NCBI GenBank assembly: GCA_943324745.2
Contig: CALPMT020000030.1
Location: forward strand, 1-39,284
Source of the DNA: Chitinophaga pinensis
GTDB lineage: Bacteria; Bacteroidota; Bacteroidia; Flavobacteriales_D; Crocinitomicaceae
DNA length: 39,284 nucleotides
Direction of reading: 5' to 3'
Position numbers and translations under genes: made by a program. Below are positions 1 to 7,721 of the stretch, piece by piece. Position 1 is the first letter of the stretch. Each line of letters begins with the position of its first letter. The notes below the pieces were generated by a model, which had not been told where the DNA came from, did no database searches, and saw nothing but the letters and a program-made list of their open reading frames with translations.

Positions 1-168
1 AAATTTTCCTATGGGAGTTCCGATACTCGTGAAATTTATGTTGGGATTATCAATACAGGTAATAGTATTTGTAGAATTTGTTACTGTGTTTGGAGTTGAA
101 TTATTACTTTCTTTTTTACAAGCGAAAAATAGTAGTACTCCTGCCAGTAAATAAATTGAATTTTTCAT
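1..168 (-). CDS. Lipoprotein, N-terminal part (runs off left edge)
   Basis: The first 56 codons of a gene reading off the left end of the window. The protein begins with Lys, has a hydrophobic stretch of about 13 residues and then FFAC, a lipobox-like site with Cys17 as the lipidated residue. KKES follows the Cys, and such charged residues are typical of Bacteroidota lipoproteins exported to the cell surface. A Ser/Thr/Asn-rich linker comes next, as is common before a folded domain that is not visible here. The start ATG is the first in frame and is preceded by an A-rich stretch. A -7-like box lies about 65 bases upstream. Function cannot be assigned. Confidence 0.75.
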   Translation of the reverse strand, partial: MKNSIYLLAGVLLFFACKKESNNSTPNTVTNSTNTITCIDNPNINFTSIGTPIGKF

Positions 169-230
169 TTTCAGTTAGTTAGTATTTATAGCCTTAGATT
201 CAACGTATTGAAAAGCCATTTATTCTTACA

Positions 231-238
231 CAAAATTA
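231..238 (-). promoter_or_regulatory. Candidate -7 box for the left-edge lipoprotein gene
   Basis: Read on the minus strand this is TAATTTTG, a full match to the Bacteroidota -7 consensus TAnnTTTG. No TTG is seen at the usual -33 distance, so support is moderate. It would give a leader of about 60 bases. Confidence 0.35.
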
Positions 239-421
239 ATTGCATTTTTTGATTGTCCTACAGGAATTAGACAAATTATTTTCACAACCAATATTATTGA
301 AAATCTAAATGTGAAAATAAGAAAATAAACGTTCGAAATAAGTATAATCAACTGTTAACTAAGTCATTATGGTTAGGGCGCTTATTAGGAATTGAGATGC
401 TATTTATGGCCAATTTTTAAT

Positions 422-429
422 TATTTTTG
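422..429 (+). promoter_or_regulatory. Candidate -7 box for the 483-1670 gene
   Basis: TATTTTTG matches TAnnTTTG and lies about 50 bases before the ATG at 483. The nearest upstream TTG (392-394) is 27 bases away, longer than the usual 17-23, so the -33 element is uncertain. Confidence 0.35.
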
Positions 430-482
430 AGGATGGAAAAACTAACTAAAAATCGTGTTTACGCATTTAATGGGATGGTGTC

Positions 483-1670
483 ATGAAATATTTAAAAGCA
501 TTCATATATCTATTCCTTTTTTTTACTCTTTGGATTTTAATGATTTGGATTACAAAGGTATTTCAAGCTAGTTTTATAGATAGAAATACTTTTTTTTCTA
601 GTACTTTTAATTGGTGGTCTCAAAATAATTTTAATCATCATTATTTTCTAGGCATTATAAATGACGACTACATACCTAAAAACCATGTGTATACATCCTA
701 TACTATTCAAGCTCTATTCGCAAACTACACGCTGCTTTCGACCTTAAATTTCATAACGGGGCGTACATTCGAAGTAACTCAAAATTTTCTGGTTTACATT
801 TTTGAATTCTTGTTTTTAGTTACTATGTATTTTACTAGAAAGAAACAAATTGATGTTATTTTAAAATCTAATAATCTATTACATATTATATGGTTTTTCC
901 TAATCGTAGGGATTTTAGTCACTAATCCTTTACCATGGATTTCCTTTTTAAAGTACAGCACCGAAAACTTTTATTTTATTATTTCATTAGTATTTTGTTA
1001 TTTGAGTGTATTTGCTAGATCTTTCAATTTGCAAAAAAAAGATATTCTTTTTTTAATCACCGGATTAATTATTTCAAGTTTTTTTATTGTATTTATAGTT
1101 CCCTGGATTTTTTTGTATATCTATACTGAGTACAAGATCAAACTAAGAAAGAAAATGTTGATCAATATCTCTATTGTTTCTTTTTATGGAATTCTGAGTT
1201 ATTTAACTCCATTTATATTACAACGTGTTAAAGGTTTTGTAAATGTTTCTTCAAGCTATTTATTTCGTTCTGGGTTAGATGGATCATCTTACTATCTAAA
1301 ATCTTCTTTATCTCCAATCTTTGATGCAGCTTCTGAGCAACATATTGTAAATATACTTCTACTCATTATTTCGCTTAGCTTAACCATTTACATTTTAAAA
1401 ATCAATTGGAAGTCAGTTTTAGATAGATTGATATTATCTTTTATTCCTGCACTTTTAGTTTTTGCAATAATCCCTCAGCATTCTACTATACATATGTACA
1501 TGTTTGAATTTCTGGTAATTATTCCTTTAGTTTTTAATTTAATCTTTTATCTACTGTCCATAGATTTAAATAAATTATCCCCTAAAAAATATGTAGTACT
1601 TTGTATTTCATTCATTTTTCTTATCATGGGACAACTTATAGAATTATCAAAATCCTTTATTAATTGGTGA
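483..1670 (+). CDS. Polytopic membrane protein, GT-C-like, function unknown
   Basis: A 395-residue protein made almost wholly of hydrophobic segments, probably 9-11 membrane spans. An N-terminal span is followed by an extracytoplasmic loop rich in Trp, Asn, His, Asp and Tyr (about residues 30-75). In the last third there is a PQHSTIHMYMFEF stretch. This plan, with a long first outer loop carrying acidic residues, is shared by GT-C glycosyltransferases that take sugars from polyprenyl-phosphate carriers, but I see no diagnostic motif. It converges on a cluster of GT-C-like and acyltransferase genes on the other strand, which supports a role in surface glycan or glycolipid assembly by association only. 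It could instead be a polymerase-like or transporter-like protein. Confidence 0.65.
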   Translation: MKYLKAFIYLFLFFTLWILMIWITKVFQASFIDRNTFFSSTFNWWSQNNFNHHYFLGIINDDYIPKNHVYTSYTIQALFANYTLLSTLNFITGRTFEVTQNFLVYIFEFLFLVTMYFTRKKQIDVILKSNNLLHIIWFFLIVGILVTNPLPWISFLKYSTENFYFIISLVFCYLSVFARSFNLQKKDILFLITGLIISSFFIVFIVPWIFLYIYTEYKIKLRKKMLINISIVSFYGILSYLTPFILQRVKGFVNVSSSYLFRSGLDGSSYYLKSSLSPIFDAASEQHIVNILLLIISLSLTIYILKINWKSVLDRLILSFIPALLVFAIIPQHSTIHMYMFEFLVIIPLVFNLIFYLLSIDLNKLSPKKYVVLCISFIFLIMGQLIELSKSFINW

Positions 1671-1795
1671 TATTTTTTTATTTAATTGTAAATGAGAAAG
1701 TTGTTGTTTTTAATTTTATGCTTACGCAGGGAAATTTCGATGAAAAAGGGACTTTAAAAGAAGTTGCTAAATCCTTTTCAAGAAATAGTAATAGC

Positions 1796-3409
1796 TTATT
1801 TTTTGGTTTTGATTTTATAGAGTATACAATGTTTAGTTTGATATATTTTGGAATATTGAGAAATCAAAAGTTGATTGATTGTATGTGTACATGTATCGTT
1901 ATTCAATTTTTGATTGCCTAAAATAAACACGAAGTCTATCTTGGAGGTTTTAGTACTTTGTAAATTGCTTTTCCAATTTAGGCATTCAAAGTCAGATGGA
2001 TTCGTATTTCCAAATAAGATGTGAGGAAATGTTTTTTCATTCCATTTTAATGGAAAATACCCCGTTTCACATTCATAGTTTTCTAAGATGACCATTGGCT
2101 TATCGATGCCTAGGTAGTTTGTAAAATGTCCAAAAAACCAATCTTCTTTGTAGTTTAGTGGAAGCACAATACTGTTTGTTGGGATAAGTCTTGAAGCATT
2201 TTGACAGTCTTTTGCTACAACATTGTATTCTTTTGTTGACGATGTATAATAAGCGTTTAATTTGAAGTTACAATAAAGTATACAAACGACTGTAATGACA
2301 CCTGTCCAACTCGGAAATTTCTTAGTTGAAAGCCAAATTAAGTAAAAAAGAAAAAATATTAAACCTAGTCTAACAGATACGTAGCCCGCATAACCATCTG
2401 AGTCAGGTAATATGAAATATAATACAAGTATTAAAGTAGTTGCGATTAGCCATAAATTTTGAATTTTCAGAGTTTGAATCCATTGTCTGGCGTTTACTTT
2501 CGAATCATTTCGGAGAAATTCTTTCCCGTTTTGATACACAGCAAAGCACGTTAATACAAGGATCAAATAAAGAATTTTTTTGGTGTATTTTTCTTCGATT
2601 TCGAAATTTAAAGCTATAATTGGTCTAATGTTTTTTAACCATTTTATGAGATCAATTGGATTTATATAGGTGTTGTTTTCAGATGAAGGTCTAGAGTAAA
2701 AGTAGAAAGTAAAAAAGGTTAATGGAATGATGGAAGTTAGAATGACAATTCTGATTTTTTTGAAAGCGTGGTATATGATTTGTTTTCGTTGGTTTGGATT
2801 TTCAATGGTTTTAAGTAATGTATTCAAGGCTATATGTAGGCCGATTAGAAAAAGTAAGATCCCAAAAACAAAAATGTGAGAAAAATAAGTGAGTATAATT
2901 AAACTAAAAAAGGTAAGTATTTTTGGAAACGAGAAAGTACTATTTTCATGTTTTAACCAATAGTTATAGGTGAAGAAAAGTAGTACAATTGCAATTGAAA
3001 AATTATAGAATCCTAGATAAAAAACAAATGAATACGTAAACGGGAAAATAAAATAACTAAACCAGGTATTTTTTGGTGATATTGTTTGAATTAACATCCT
3101 AAAAGAAATAGGTAATCCGATAAGATAAGTTAATAGTAAAATTTTTTCAGAGACAAAAGCTGGTAAAAATGAATTAAAGCCTGTAAGTATGAAGTGACCG
3201 ATCCAATTTGGTACAGGCTCTTTGTTAAAGCTAAAAAAGTCATTTAAACTACTATTGTGATCTATTAGCAGCGATTTGATTACTTGTGCATTGTATAAGT
3301 GAGCTGGTCCATCTAAGGTGGGAAAAAAGGAGAATGACAAAATTGGAATCAGGTTGAGACCAATGATTACTATGAAAAAATACTTTTCTAAGGAATTAAT
3401 ACGTGTCAT
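1796..3409 (-). CDS. GT-C-like polytopic membrane protein
   Basis: A 537-residue protein with an N-terminal span, then DGPAHLYNA (Asp33 to about residue 41) at the start of the first outer loop, where GT-C glycosyltransferases carry their catalytic Asp. About ten further spans follow, then a C-terminal soluble part of about 150 residues that has several Cys and ends in Lys-rich sequence. The family uses lipid-linked sugars and transfers them outside the cytoplasmic membrane; the donor and acceptor here are unknown. It is the last gene of the leftward glycan cluster, and its start lies 2 bases after the stop of the GT39-like gene, so the two are almost certainly cotranscribed. The GT-C assignment rests on topology and the Asp motif. 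Confidence 0.65.
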   Translation of the reverse strand: MTRINSLEKYFFIVIIGLNLIPILSFSFFPTLDGPAHLYNAQVIKSLLIDHNSSLNDFFSFNKEPVPNWIGHFILTGFNSFLPAFVSEKILLLTYLIGLPISFRMLIQTISPKNTWFSYFIFPFTYSFVFYLGFYNFSIAIVLLFFTYNYWLKHENSTFSFPKILTFFSLIILTYFSHIFVFGILLFLIGLHIALNTLLKTIENPNQRKQIIYHAFKKIRIVILTSIIPLTFFTFYFYSRPSSENNTYINPIDLIKWLKNIRPIIALNFEIEEKYTKKILYLILVLTCFAVYQNGKEFLRNDSKVNARQWIQTLKIQNLWLIATTLILVLYFILPDSDGYAGYVSVRLGLIFFLFYLIWLSTKKFPSWTGVITVVCILYCNFKLNAYYTSSTKEYNVVAKDCQNASRLIPTNSIVLPLNYKEDWFFGHFTNYLGIDKPMVILENYECETGYFPLKWNEKTFPHILFGNTNPSDFECLNWKSNLQSTKTSKIDFVFILGNQKLNNDTCTHTINQLLISQYSKIYQTKHCILYKIKTKK

Positions 3410-3411
3410 AC

Positions 3412-5151
3412 CTATTTTTTCTTAGAGATTTCATTCGCCATCCATTCAGCATTTTTTTTGATTGCTTCCTCTATTAGTTCTCCGCTTCGAAGCGTTGAGG
3501 CTTTAATGGAATTGTACCAGTTTCTATCAGAATGAATGCTGTGAATAAACCAGGCGACTGAATTTTCTTTCGGGCATTGAATAGCATTTTTAGGTATGTA
3601 ATTTACAGGTATTTCACTGACCTTTTTATAGGTGAATATAGTCGATGTAGCTGTTTTACCGATGGTATGTAAATAAAGTATAATCGATGAATCAACATTT
3701 AACGTGAGGAATTCTCCAGTATTTTTCCAGATAGAAGAAAAAGCAGAGAAACAGTTGAGTTGTATGACCCCTTTTGGATGTGCGATGATAAAGTTATTTA
3801 TTTCAGTAATGTAGGCATTCGTTGTTGATTCTACATCAACGATATAGATTTTTTTGCGTTGTAATTTTGATTCCAGTGCTAAAAAATAGGTATTTTCCCA
3901 ACCTGTAAAATCGAGAATAAGGCCTTGGTTTTTATGAATATTTGCAGATATTACCTTTTGTATTTTTAAGGTTTCCTGATTTTCTAGTCTAGGAATTGGT
4001 TCTGTTTCATTTAACGAGTTTACCCTAATTTCTTTTAATGCTTGATGTAAATTATTTCCATTTCCAGCTATGTTCTCAAATGGAATTTTCATCCAAAGAT
4101 ATGCGAGGGGAAGTTGGGTAAGTAAAATTAAAATAACAGTTGTTTTACGTGATTTTGTCCATTCCAGATAATTTCCCAAAAGGGCGGTAAACGGAATGCT
4201 TAATACAATTAATGAGATTGAAAATCGGTGTTGAAGTAGTAAAGTTCCTGTTAACGCTTTGTACAAAAAAAACAGAAGTAATATCCCAAAAGGCAATAGC
4301 CAAAATAGTTTGTTAGTAGTTAGATGTTTAACTTTTCTTTTCATTAAGAAGATCCTAATTAAAAGAAATAGTACAATAGGTGACATAAAGAAAAACCAGG
4401 AAATGGGGAAAAATAGAATTCGTTTCAAGTATTCAACGGAACTAATCACTGTATTTTTTTGTTGAACAATTTCTGAATTGTAGACTCCTGTGACCCCGTA
4501 AAATAAGTGTCCATGAGCGATTTGGTTACCAATCATCCAATAACTAGGGAATATCATAGCAATCACTCCAAAAATCAAACCAAGTTTCCATTGCTTTTTA
4601 ATAAAGTACATGAGCGTAAACACGGCAATTAAAACCCAAGCTTCATAGCGAAATCCAGCAGCAATTGTGCTAAATAATCCCGCAAAAAGGACATTTTTCA
4701 GTTCTTTTTCACGAATGGATAAAGAAATACTATTGAGTGCACATGCTATGAAAAAAGCATACGGGATTTCTGATAACGCATGAAAAGAATTCCGAAATAT
4801 AATTGGACAAGTTAGATATAATCCAGTTGCAATCCAGGCTCCGCGTTGATTAAATTCACGTTTAGAAAAGAAATAAATTGGAATTGCTGTTGCAACAGAA
4901 AGAAAGATATGAATAAGAATAGGACCTGATACAGGCTGTTTCGTTATCAGAATCATAGTAGCATTCAGGTAATGGTGCAGTGGTAACCAAACCCCTTCAT
5001 AAATGAGTTTAAAATGGGATGAAAGATCTTGCGCGATAAATATTCTTGAACTAACATCAGCATCTACGATTTGTGTAAACGGCCAGATGACAAGTCGAAG
5101 GATAAGTGCAAAAAAACACAATAATAAAAGGTAGGTATATTCCTTTTTCAT
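3412..5151 (-). CDS. GT39-like (PMT/ArnT-type) membrane glycosyltransferase
   Basis: A 579-residue protein with the GT39/ArnT plan. An N-terminal span is followed by DADVSSR (Asp30, Asp32), the position of the catalytic acidic residue. Several spans follow, including one with SEIPYAFF (Glu128), equivalent to the second acidic motif of this superfamily. More spans run to about residue 360, then a soluble C-terminal domain of about 220 residues. Such enzymes transfer a sugar from a polyprenyl-phosphate donor to lipid A, protein or a glycan on the periplasmic face. Its ATG overlaps the stop of the acyltransferase gene (TAATG), indicating translational coupling. The specific substrate is unknown. 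Confidence 0.75.
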   Translation of the reverse strand: MKKEYTYLLLLCFFALILRLVIWPFTQIVDADVSSRIFIAQDLSSHFKLIYEGVWLPLHHYLNATMILITKQPVSGPILIHIFLSVATAIPIYFFSKREFNQRGAWIATGLYLTCPIIFRNSFHALSEIPYAFFIACALNSISLSIREKELKNVLFAGLFSTIAAGFRYEAWVLIAVFTLMYFIKKQWKLGLIFGVIAMIFPSYWMIGNQIAHGHLFYGVTGVYNSEIVQQKNTVISSVEYLKRILFFPISWFFFMSPIVLFLLIRIFLMKRKVKHLTTNKLFWLLPFGILLLFFLYKALTGTLLLQHRFSISLIVLSIPFTALLGNYLEWTKSRKTTVILILLTQLPLAYLWMKIPFENIAGNGNNLHQALKEIRVNSLNETEPIPRLENQETLKIQKVISANIHKNQGLILDFTGWENTYFLALESKLQRKKIYIVDVESTTNAYITEINNFIIAHPKGVIQLNCFSAFSSIWKNTGEFLTLNVDSSIILYLHTIGKTATSTIFTYKKVSEIPVNYIPKNAIQCPKENSVAWFIHSIHSDRNWYNSIKASTLRSGELIEEAIKKNAEWMANEISKKK

Positions 5152-6236
5152 TAGTTAGTGACGGTTTTGAATCTGTTTTTTAAGTGTGCTATTTTTTTTT
5201 CGAATAATTCATAGGATAATATTGCTACGAATAGAGTCAGAATCACATTTTGAGGATACTCATGCACCCATGTTTTTGGCATTAAATTGGGTCCGGTTCG
5301 CACAAAAAATCCTTGCCATATATAGATTCCATAAGAAATTGTTCCTATGTATTTGATGGGTTTCCATTCTAACTTTTTGATTAAACTACTTTCTTGATTG
5401 TTAGCGATCCAGAGTAAAATTAAGACAGCTCCTAATCCATGAAATAGATTAATTAAAGGCATGAGTACATGTGGTAAATAGAATGGAGAAAAAAACACAC
5501 AAAGACTAAGGAATGCGTATTTTTTTTCGTTGAATTTTCGTTGAATATTTTTCCAATTCGTATGATTTAGACTCGCAAATAATGCACCCAGTAAAATAGG
5601 TCCAATAGCAGGAATAGTCCATCGAGTTACAAAAAAAATGTTATCAAGTAGATATTTTTTTCCATGAAGCTGAATAGACATAAGGGGGAGCGTATAACTC
5701 GTAATAATACACAATGCTAATAAAAAGAATATTATTTTATTTCTGGTGAGTGCGTTGAAATAATTAAAAATCAGTGCCCAAATGATATAAAATTGTTCTT
5801 CTACTGCCAGCGACCAGGTATGACTAAGTTCTGCCGACCAACATATTTTTGCTTTTGGAACAAAATTGAATAAGTAAAAAATGGAAGCTAGCAATCCAAT
5901 TGATGTGTCTCTTACATAATCCAATTTCATAAAAATAAAAAGGAGTATAAAAAAAGGAATAACGGGCGGAATCAATCTTAGAAATCGTCTGATAAAGAAA
6001 TATTTAATGTTGAACTTTCCTGTTTCCTTTATTTCATTGAGGATGAGTGTGGTGATTAAAAATCCACTAATTGCAAAAAAAATAGTTACACCAGCAGCAC
6101 CCGAAAAAAAATAATATACATTTTCACGTAAATAACTTCCTGATTTAAAGTACTCCGATACCCCCAAATGATTAATGACGACTAATAGAATTGAGAAAAA
6201 TCTTAGTCCATCAAAACCTTTAATATATTTTATCAT
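5151..6236 (-). CDS. Acyltransferase-3 family (OafA/YrhL-like) membrane enzyme
   Basis: A 361-residue acyltransferase-3 protein. The family signature is at the N-terminus: GFDGLRFFSILLVVINH with the catalytic-type His23, then FAISGFLIT in the next span and a basic RRFLRLIPP segment. SYGIYIWQ lies near the end. These enzymes move acetyl or other acyl groups across the cytoplasmic membrane onto surface sugars. I start at the ATG at 6236 rather than the in-frame GTG at 6263, because the family motif normally begins within about ten residues of the start. A -7 box lies about 70 bases upstream, so the gene may have its own promoter. It is translationally coupled to the GT39-like gene. Confidence 0.85.
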   Translation of the reverse strand: MIKYIKGFDGLRFFSILLVVINHLGVSEYFKSGSYLRENVYYFFSGAAGVTIFFAISGFLITTLILNEIKETGKFNIKYFFIRRFLRLIPPVIPFFILLFIFMKLDYVRDTSIGLLASIFYLFNFVPKAKICWSAELSHTWSLAVEEQFYIIWALIFNYFNALTRNKIIFFLLALCIITSYTLPLMSIQLHGKKYLLDNIFFVTRWTIPAIGPILLGALFASLNHTNWKNIQRKFNEKKYAFLSLCVFFSPFYLPHVLMPLINLFHGLGAVLILLWIANNQESSLIKKLEWKPIKYIGTISYGIYIWQGFFVRTGPNLMPKTWVHEYPQNVILTLFVAILSYELFEKKIAHLKNRFKTVTN

Positions 6237-6305
6237 TCTTAAATTAAAATGGTAACAGTTCACACAGATTTATAAGATGACACAAATCCGAAGTGAGATT
6301 TTATC

Positions 6306-6313
6306 CAAAAGTA
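6306..6313 (-). promoter_or_regulatory. Candidate -7 box for the acyltransferase gene
   Basis: On the minus strand this reads TACTTTTG (TAnnTTTG). The surrounding 14-15 bases are nearly the same as those at 7686-7700 upstream of the PIG-V-like gene. No clear -33 TTG. Confidence 0.4.
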
Positions 6314-6361
6314 GTAAATATTTTATGCGTTCTAACTATGATAAAACACTTACAGAGATAA

Positions 6362-7654
6362 TTAACCAATCCAAATTCCATTCAAAAAGGAATTAAATAA
6401 AAATATTTGTATGATAATGTTTAATAAATAAAATCCAGACCATAGTAGGGATAAGTATTTTTTATTGGACAGAAGCATATAGATTAAGCTATATAAAATA
6501 ATTATTCCAAAATAGATTTGCGTTTTTGCACTTGATATTACGAAACGATCTAAGTTGTGCAAATATCCTGTGGCATGAAACATTAGCCAAGTGATTATTG
6601 AGATAGTTATAAATACAATTAATTGATTTTTTATTAGTCTATTTCGTTTTAGTAACATGATTAAAAACAACATAAAGAAAGGAGTTGAGAATACATACCT
6701 ATTCAAACTCACTAAGCTTGTCCCCCCGTTAGCATCTTCTCCTGAATATAATACTGTCACGAGCGTTACTAAGCCTAAGTACGAAATTGAAAATAGGTAG
6801 TCGGAAGAGATTTTTTTATGCTTATTTTTTATTTTTTTGATCAACAAAATTACAGATAGAACGATTCCGAGTGTGCCAATTAAAAAAGCTAAACCATCTA
6901 ACCAAATAAGACGTGCTTCATCCCATGTTGTAAAATAAAGTGTAGGTATTTTTATAATTCTATTCCATGCTTTCTGAGCCTTAAAAATCGTGAAAAATTC
7001 ACCTGTGTAGAGATATTGAATATATTGCGCAAGAAGTGTTGCGATAATCGCTGTAAGAATAAGTAAGACTGTTTCTTTGATAATTTTCCTGTTGTTTTCT
7101 CTTTCAGATGTTAAGTTGTAAAGTTTAGAAAATAAAATTATTGGGATAAAAATTAGAGAGGCGGAACGAGTTAAACAGGCGAGAAATACACCTAGAATTA
7201 CCAACCAATGGTTTCTTTTTAAACCGTATATAATGAAAGATCCTGCTAAAAAGAAGAGGGATTCAGTATAAGGAACATAGCAAAAGAATAAACTAGGTAT
7301 AGATAACAGTAAGAGTAATTTTTTCGCATCTAAATTGAAAGTTTTAAATAGGATAAACATTCCTGAGTAAAAGCACAAAAGATTAACAATGCTAATTCCA
7401 ATAGGTGATAAATGAGTAAATTTCCAAAAGAGCGGAAAAAGCGGAAAAAATGCTACGTTTGATTGTTTATTTTCAATAAAGGAGTAACCATCTTTTATGA
7501 TGGACTTGTACCATCCAACGTCCCATTGTGAGATGGTTTCATTCGTAGGAAATCCTTTAATAAATCCAAAAAAAGAAAAAATGAGATAGAAAATACAGAA
7601 AATTAAAAAATGGATTCCAACAAGTTTTATGTAATTTGTTATTCTATGTTGCAT
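6362..7654 (-). CDS. PIG-V/GT76-like membrane mannosyltransferase-type protein
   Basis: A 430-residue polytopic protein with clear PIG-V-type motifs: WDVGWYKSIIKDGY (about 44-57) in the first outer loop, FFPLFPLFW (69-77), and PYTESLFFL (about 128-136), followed by a conserved Arg in LTRSASL. PIG-V is the eukaryotic GPI mannosyltransferase 2, a GT-C enzyme using dolichol-phosphate-mannose. Bacterial relatives occur in glycan clusters and presumably use polyprenyl-phosphate sugars. The Trp-Asp pair is the likely catalytic acid/base region. A -7 box just upstream suggests an independent transcript; a 125-base gap separates it from the acyltransferase gene. Assignment to the superfamily is firm; mannose specificity is inferred. 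Confidence 0.8.
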   Translation of the reverse strand: MQHRITNYIKLVGIHFLIFCIFYLIFSFFGFIKGFPTNETISQWDVGWYKSIIKDGYSFIENKQSNVAFFPLFPLFWKFTHLSPIGISIVNLLCFYSGMFILFKTFNLDAKKLLLLLSIPSLFFCYVPYTESLFFLAGSFIIYGLKRNHWLVILGVFLACLTRSASLIFIPIILFSKLYNLTSERENNRKIIKETVLLILTAIIATLLAQYIQYLYTGEFFTIFKAQKAWNRIIKIPTLYFTTWDEARLIWLDGLAFLIGTLGIVLSVILLIKKIKNKHKKISSDYLFSISYLGLVTLVTVLYSGEDANGGTSLVSLNRYVFSTPFFMLFLIMLLKRNRLIKNQLIVFITISIITWLMFHATGYLHNLDRFVISSAKTQIYFGIIILYSLIYMLLSNKKYLSLLWSGFYLLNIIIQIFLFNSFLNGIWIG

Positions 7655-7685
7655 TATTAAATTATTTCTTGAGTTAAAAGATGTT

Positions 7686-7721
7686 CAAAAGTACTAAATA
7701 GTTCAGAAAAAGTACTAAATA
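7686..7721 (-). promoter_or_regulatory. -7 box and 21-bp-spaced direct repeat before the PIG-V-like gene
   Basis: The minus strand has TACTTTTG at 7686-7693, about 30 bases before the ATG. The plus-strand 14-mer AAAAGTACTAAATA occurs at 7687-7700 and again at 7708-7721, two helical turns apart; the second copy covers the stop codon of the upstream gene. A near copy lies at 6307-6320 before the acyltransferase gene. This could be a protein-binding site or a duplicated promoter element. Confidence 0.45.

Larger units (their letters stand above)
169..482. other. Gene-free divergent intergenic region
   Basis: About 314 bases between the leftward lipoprotein gene and the rightward membrane-protein gene. 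It is AT-rich, with candidate -7 boxes for each side at 231-238 and 422-429. I see no hairpin, RNA gene or small reading frame that I can support. Confidence 0.6.

Noticed and set aside
1671-1795. Terminator between the converging 483-1670 and 1796-3409 genes
   Set aside because: An imperfect AAAAGGGA/TCCTTTT pairing is 20 bases apart and lies too close to chance in AT-rich sequence.
1664-1921. 85-codon plus-strand frame after the 483-1670 gene
   Set aside because: It overlaps both the stop of that gene and, on the other strand, the 3' end of the 537-residue gene. It has no promoter box or plausible start and reads like antisense of coding sequence.
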